64,000 nucleotides of DNA from Gnetum montanum (Eukaryota; Streptophyta; Gnetopsida; Gnetales; Gnetaceae): NCBI GenBank assembly GCA_015680685.1, contig MNCI01004872.1, forward strand, positions 639,707-703,706, in the 5' to 3' direction. Below, piece after piece: positions 60,913 to 64,000 of this stretch. Position numbers and translations under genes: made by a program. Below the pieces are notes generated by a model. The model was not told the origin of the DNA. It saw only the letters and a program-made list of their open reading frames with translations, and searched no databases. Position 1 is the first letter of the stretch, and the number at the start of each line of letters is the position of its first letter.

Positions 60913-63699
60913 TCATGTAGTTCCAGGTGGCGGTGGCTCCTCCATGGGTGCTTTCCCTTTGTCACGTGCTCCAAGTTTTGAAGATTGATGACGCTGAAGA
61001 ATAGCCTGGAGCTTCTCCTCTTCAGTCCGAGGGTCTTGTGCCGTCCATGCTGATGCTCCAATGTTTGATGGAGTCGGCACTTCCCACGGACAGGGTAGTT
61101 GCGGGAACATCTGATTAGCTTTGACGTACCACGCCGCAAACACCCGTCGTTCCTCTTCAAAGGCTCTGGCTTTGTCTTTGTATTCGTGAAGTTCTGTTAG
61201 CCGTCGAGCCAAGTCGGTTGCCACATCTTTCTGCCCTTGGTAGCTCTCTTTTACCACCGCGAGTTCAGAATTTGCAACATCTAATTTTTCAGCCAACTTC
61301 TTTCGTTCTGCAAACTCTGTTTCATATTTGATGTAGGTGGAAGCTACCTGCTGCTCGAGCTCTGACCTCGGGCGTCCTGCCGTTAACATGGCCAGGTTGG
61401 CATACCGAAGATTTTCCAACTCCATGTATTCAGTTAAGTCTTGGATCTGCAGGTCCCGGTTCTTAATTTCCGCCTGGTGGGCATAGGCATAAGTGTCCAA
61501 TATGGCCCCCCAATCAGTGTGCTGGGCACTGATGTTGTTGATTTGGGCTTTTGCCATATGGATCTCCTTCTCCAGGATCTGTTTGTACATCCCCACCTGG
61601 TCACGGAAGTGCTCCTTCAGCTTCTCGTGTCGTTTAGCCTCATTCTGCCACGCGCTAATCTCGATGGCTGATTTCTGTCGAATAGCGCGCACCTCCTCCA
61701 TTGAGAGGGTTCTATTTTCTCTGGCTAAACGGCTTACATCCTGGTTGACTCGGATGAATTGTTCTCGCAGCCGATGAAAGTGCTCATCGAGAACATTCTT
61801 TTGTTTCTCCACAGAAGTCAACCGAAGGTTATCAGCAACCAACTGTTTATTTTCTTCTTGTAAGGCCTTGAGTGCCTTAAGATGCGCATGAGTTTGCGCC
61901 TTTGCTGCGGAGGCATCCCAAGTGGCCGTCTCCTTTTCTTCTGCCACCTTTTTATTTTCTGCAATTAATTTGGTTAATTGCTCGGTTTTAAAATTGTCTA
62001 ACTGGTCTGCGGGAACCAATCGCAAGGGATCCCGCTGTACTGCTTGTAAGGCGATGAGCTGCTCTTGTAATTTCTGCACTTCAGCTTCAGCATGCTCAGC
62101 CCTTACTTCGGATATGACCAGTTTCCCCTTGGTTGAAATGAGGTCTGACTGCATTGCGGTTACATCCTGAGGGATGTCAAACAGAGACGTTAAAACTTGT
62201 CCTGTTTGAAGCAATCTGTCCAATGCATCCTCATGTTCTGCAGGAGTCATTGAGGTTCCGGCAATGGTTTGAGCATCCTGTGCTCCTGAAAGATCTGCCG
62301 GTGGCACAACAGGTACATGAAAAGATTCCTTGATGTAGTCAGTTACCACATCAGCTGCTCCTGCGGCATCCTGGTGTTGCATGACCACCACTGTGGCCCC
62401 TTCACCAGTCTCTAATTGCACTTGAAAAGATGCCGCATGTCCAGAAATCTGTTGTGACCATCTACTTTCCCCTCCTCCTGTTTGTACTGACAACTCACCC
62501 CTTGTGCGATCTATTGAAATTGTAGGCTGCCTGGCATCATCGATGACACGGAAAAGACTGGTGTCATCACGACTTCCCCAACTGACCGTCTCAGCAATAG
62601 CCCTCAAGTGGCTCATTGACGGTCTATAGTCTTGCGGCGGCGGCTGATCCTGGCCTGTGCCGGGTTCTGCTTCTTGTTGTTGGCTAGGACCTGTGGCTGG
62701 AGGTTGACTGGGTCCTGCAAGCTGAGTTGCAGGGGTTTCAGTCACCTGTTCTTCATTTTCCTCATCTGGTCCCAACTCTTCGCCAGTACTCTTTCTTGGA
62801 GCTGGCGCCTTTAACAATTCAGCATAAGAAGCATTTTGGGCCTTTCGGAGGACGTCATTTGTATATCCCCGAATACCTGCCCGACGGCACAGTTTTCTGA
62901 TAAGACAGGGAAAAGGGAGTGCCATTTTTCCTGTCTTCCGTTCTTCGAATCGCCTTAGGATCTCCGTCAAATATAGATGAGGAAGGTTAGCGTTAACCTT
63001 TCCCATCAACACTGCACATCCTCTTGCCGCATACGTTGATATTCTCTTTAAGCCTTTTGTGGGAAAGAGGTGATAAGTCCCGATTTTGAAATAGACTCGC
63101 TCTTCCGTAGTCAGCTCACCAAAAGCCTTATCTCTGCCAAACGCCTTCTCTAGCCAATCCTTTCGCACATCAGGGTCAGATCGGGTGGATAACCGAGCAA
63201 CATGGGGGCCTGAATTCGGAAGATTTAACACTTCCGAAATCGCCTGTGCAGAAAAATCTACTGTCACACCACCGATGTCTACCGTGGTGCCCTGTTCCTT
63301 ATTGTGCCAAAACAGGTACGTTTCTCCTAAGTACCAGGTACCTTGTTCAGAGAGGACAGGCCATAAGGGAGACCCTTTGAGGTGATCCCTAACAGCTTCA
63401 GGAGCGAACTCTGCAAATGACTCGAAGTTGATTTCCACAATCACTGAAGCAATGGTGGACTTCGTGTGGATAGCCTGAACACATTCCTGGGGCAACGTGA
63501 GTTGTTGTCCCAGTTCAGGCGCAACAGCTCCTCCTTCGGCCTGCCCGGACCGTCTAGTAGGAGGTTCATCTTGATGAATGCTGAATGAATGCACCTCCTG
63601 TTCATTATGTTGTCCGGCAGGAACTTGTCTTCGACCTCTCCTAGGTTGTTTTGCTCCTCCTTGGGTCGGACTCCTCGGCTGGGTGCATTTTGGGGCCAT
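60913..63699 (-). CDS. Intact 928-residue ORF of element B: plant-transposon domain plus long coiled coil
   Basis: ATG at 63699 (MAPKCTQPRSPTQGG), stop TGA at 60913-60915. An in-frame TTG upstream is not needed as start. Layout: basic Gln/Arg-rich N-terminus (PRRGRRQ) about 1-40; globular domain about 65-280 (FAEFAPEAVRDHLKGSPLWP, WYLGETYLFWHN, GGVTVDFSAQAISEVLNLP, TYAARGCAVLMGKVN, LPFPCLIRKLCRRAGI) resembling the 'putative plant transposon protein' family; Pro/Gln/Glu linker about 290-360; long coiled coil about 515-870 (VQKLQEQLIALQ, ALKALQEENKQLVADNLRL); tail KGKAPMEEPPPPGTT. It sits between the missing pol region and the 3' LTR, as env-like ORFs do in Athila elements. No transmembrane segment is evident. 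Function unknown; a structural or nuclear role is possible. Confidence 0.85.
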   Translation of the reverse strand: MAPKCTQPRSPTQGGAKQPRRGRRQVPAGQHNEQEVHSFSIHQDEPPTRRSGQAEGGAVAPELGQQLTLPQECVQAIHTKSTIASVIVEINFESFAEFAPEAVRDHLKGSPLWPVLSEQGTWYLGETYLFWHNKEQGTTVDIGGVTVDFSAQAISEVLNLPNSGPHVARLSTRSDPDVRKDWLEKAFGRDKAFGELTTEERVYFKIGTYHLFPTKGLKRISTYAARGCAVLMGKVNANLPHLYLTEILRRFEERKTGKMALPFPCLIRKLCRRAGIRGYTNDVLRKAQNASYAELLKAPAPRKSTGEELGPDEENEEQVTETPATQLAGPSQPPATGPSQQQEAEPGTGQDQPPPQDYRPSMSHLRAIAETVSWGSRDDTSLFRVIDDARQPTISIDRTRGELSVQTGGGESRWSQQISGHAASFQVQLETGEGATVVVMQHQDAAGAADVVTDYIKESFHVPVVPPADLSGAQDAQTIAGTSMTPAEHEDALDRLLQTGQVLTSLFDIPQDVTAMQSDLISTKGKLVISEVRAEHAEAEVQKLQEQLIALQAVQRDPLRLVPADQLDNFKTEQLTKLIAENKKVAEEKETATWDASAAKAQTHAHLKALKALQEENKQLVADNLRLTSVEKQKNVLDEHFHRLREQFIRVNQDVSRLARENRTLSMEEVRAIRQKSAIEISAWQNEAKRHEKLKEHFRDQVGMYKQILEKEIHMAKAQINNISAQHTDWGAILDTYAYAHQAEIKNRDLQIQDLTEYMELENLRYANLAMLTAGRPRSELEQQVASTYIKYETEFAERKKLAEKLDVANSELAVVKESYQGQKDVATDLARRLTELHEYKDKARAFEEERRVFAAWYVKANQMFPQLPCPWEVPTPSNIGASAWTAQDPRTEEEKLQAILQRHQSSKLGARDKGKAPMEEPPPPGTT

Positions 63700-63912
63700 C
63701 TGCAATCACACAGGCCATTATTAGTAAGGTTATTTAGGAAATCAAGTCATACCTTACTACTTTGCCTTAATTAAAGATCGTTATTGTGTGATTGTGCCCG
63801 AAAATTATGAGGGTGAGTCCTACGACTTAGGCGGATTTTCAGTTTTAATTTCCTGGTATACTTAAGGTTATATGATTTGTGGCACAATTTCCTAAGTGTT
63901 AGTATTAATTAC
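63700..63912 (-). promoter_or_regulatory. Putative leader intron of the env-position ORF
   Basis: On the - strand AATCAG|GTAATTAAT (donor at 63912) and TGTGATTGCAG|ATGGCC (acceptor, last base 63700). The ATG is the first codon after the acceptor. Element A keeps both ends (AGG|GTAATTAAC near 57137 and TGTGATTGCAG before 57348) despite differing elsewhere. Splicing is inferred. Confidence 0.45.
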
Positions 63913-64000
63913 CTGATTTGATGTCCTTTGGGTGATGAAAAATTCCAAAAAAAGTTAGGCACTTTTCGGCAAGTGTCTCTCCCCCACGACTAAACTGAAC

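Larger units (their letters stand above)
59770..64000 (-). mobile_element. LTR element B, 3' part, continues beyond the window
   Basis: Same family as element A but on the - strand and better preserved: 3' LTR (60741-59770), polypurine tract (TCAGTCGTGGGGGTA), intact 928-codon ORF and its leader. The leader sequence at the right edge matches element A at 57.04-57.35 kb. Its gag, PBS and 5' LTR would lie past 64000. Confidence 0.87.

Noticed and set aside
63703-63705. TTG at 63705 as start of the 928-residue ORF
   Set aside because: It overlaps the splice-acceptor-like TTGCAG and is not an ATG; the ATG at 63699 is shared with element A.

Overview
The window is plant nuclear DNA. It holds most of one host gene, stretched over about 44 kb by transposon-filled introns, followed by an intergenic retrotransposon cluster. 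The host gene is on the + strand from about 1.47 to 45.34 kb and encodes a plant homologue of the Rab3 GTPase-activating protein catalytic subunit. Ten exons are visible with phase-compatible GT-AG junctions, and the 5' end lies left of the window. Three introns exceed 10 kb (about 10.4, 11.9 and 18.4 kb). Giant, repeat-packed introns, abundant non-LTR elements, a Del/Tekay-type chromovirus and tRNA-Asp-primed LTR elements suggest a large-genome seed plant, most likely a gymnosperm; the species cannot be named from the sequence.

Layout: 1-1.5 kb, non-coding. 1.5-2.0 kb, two exons. 2.0-12.4 kb, intron with a LINE 3' fragment, an RTE-type LINE relic and a 5.9 kb LINE (copy A), all antisense. 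12.4-14.6 kb, six exons, with a small LINE tail carrying a G-quadruplex motif. 14.6-26.45 kb, intron with tandem repeats and an LTR-like segment, a sense LINE (copy B), a probable solo LTR and two opposed LINE 3' fragments. 26.45-26.60 kb, exon. 26.6-45.0 kb, intron with LINE copy C, a LINE fragment (D) and a decayed chromovirus with a very long LTR. 45.0-45.34 kb, last exon. 48.6-49.7 kb, relic of an uncharacterised transposon-associated protein. 52.5-59.1 kb, a gag-only LTR element (element A) with 5-bp target duplications. 59.77 kb to the right edge, a related element (element B) on the - strand with an intact 928-codon ORF.

Main discovery candidate: the LINE family represented by copies A, B, C and several fragments carries an extra C-terminal module after the usual end of ORF2 (reverse-transcriptase zinc-binding domain and W-x3-RNNLIF). 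The module is a conserved domain ending in LPxTRGLQD, then a coiled coil, then a DnaJ-like J domain (PY..LGI, DASW, HPD, FKNFQ, DTEEHR), then a short tail ending PxCxCxxLPxH and stop. Six J-domain copies are seen and five end at the same stop position. I know of no described plant L1 element with a J domain.

Second candidate: LTR elements A and B lack pol in what is visible but share a large ORF in the env-like position. It has its own splice acceptor directly before the ATG and, in element A, its own TATA promoter with copies of the GCGATATCGC palindromes found in the LTR. All calls come from reading the sequence; no database search was run.
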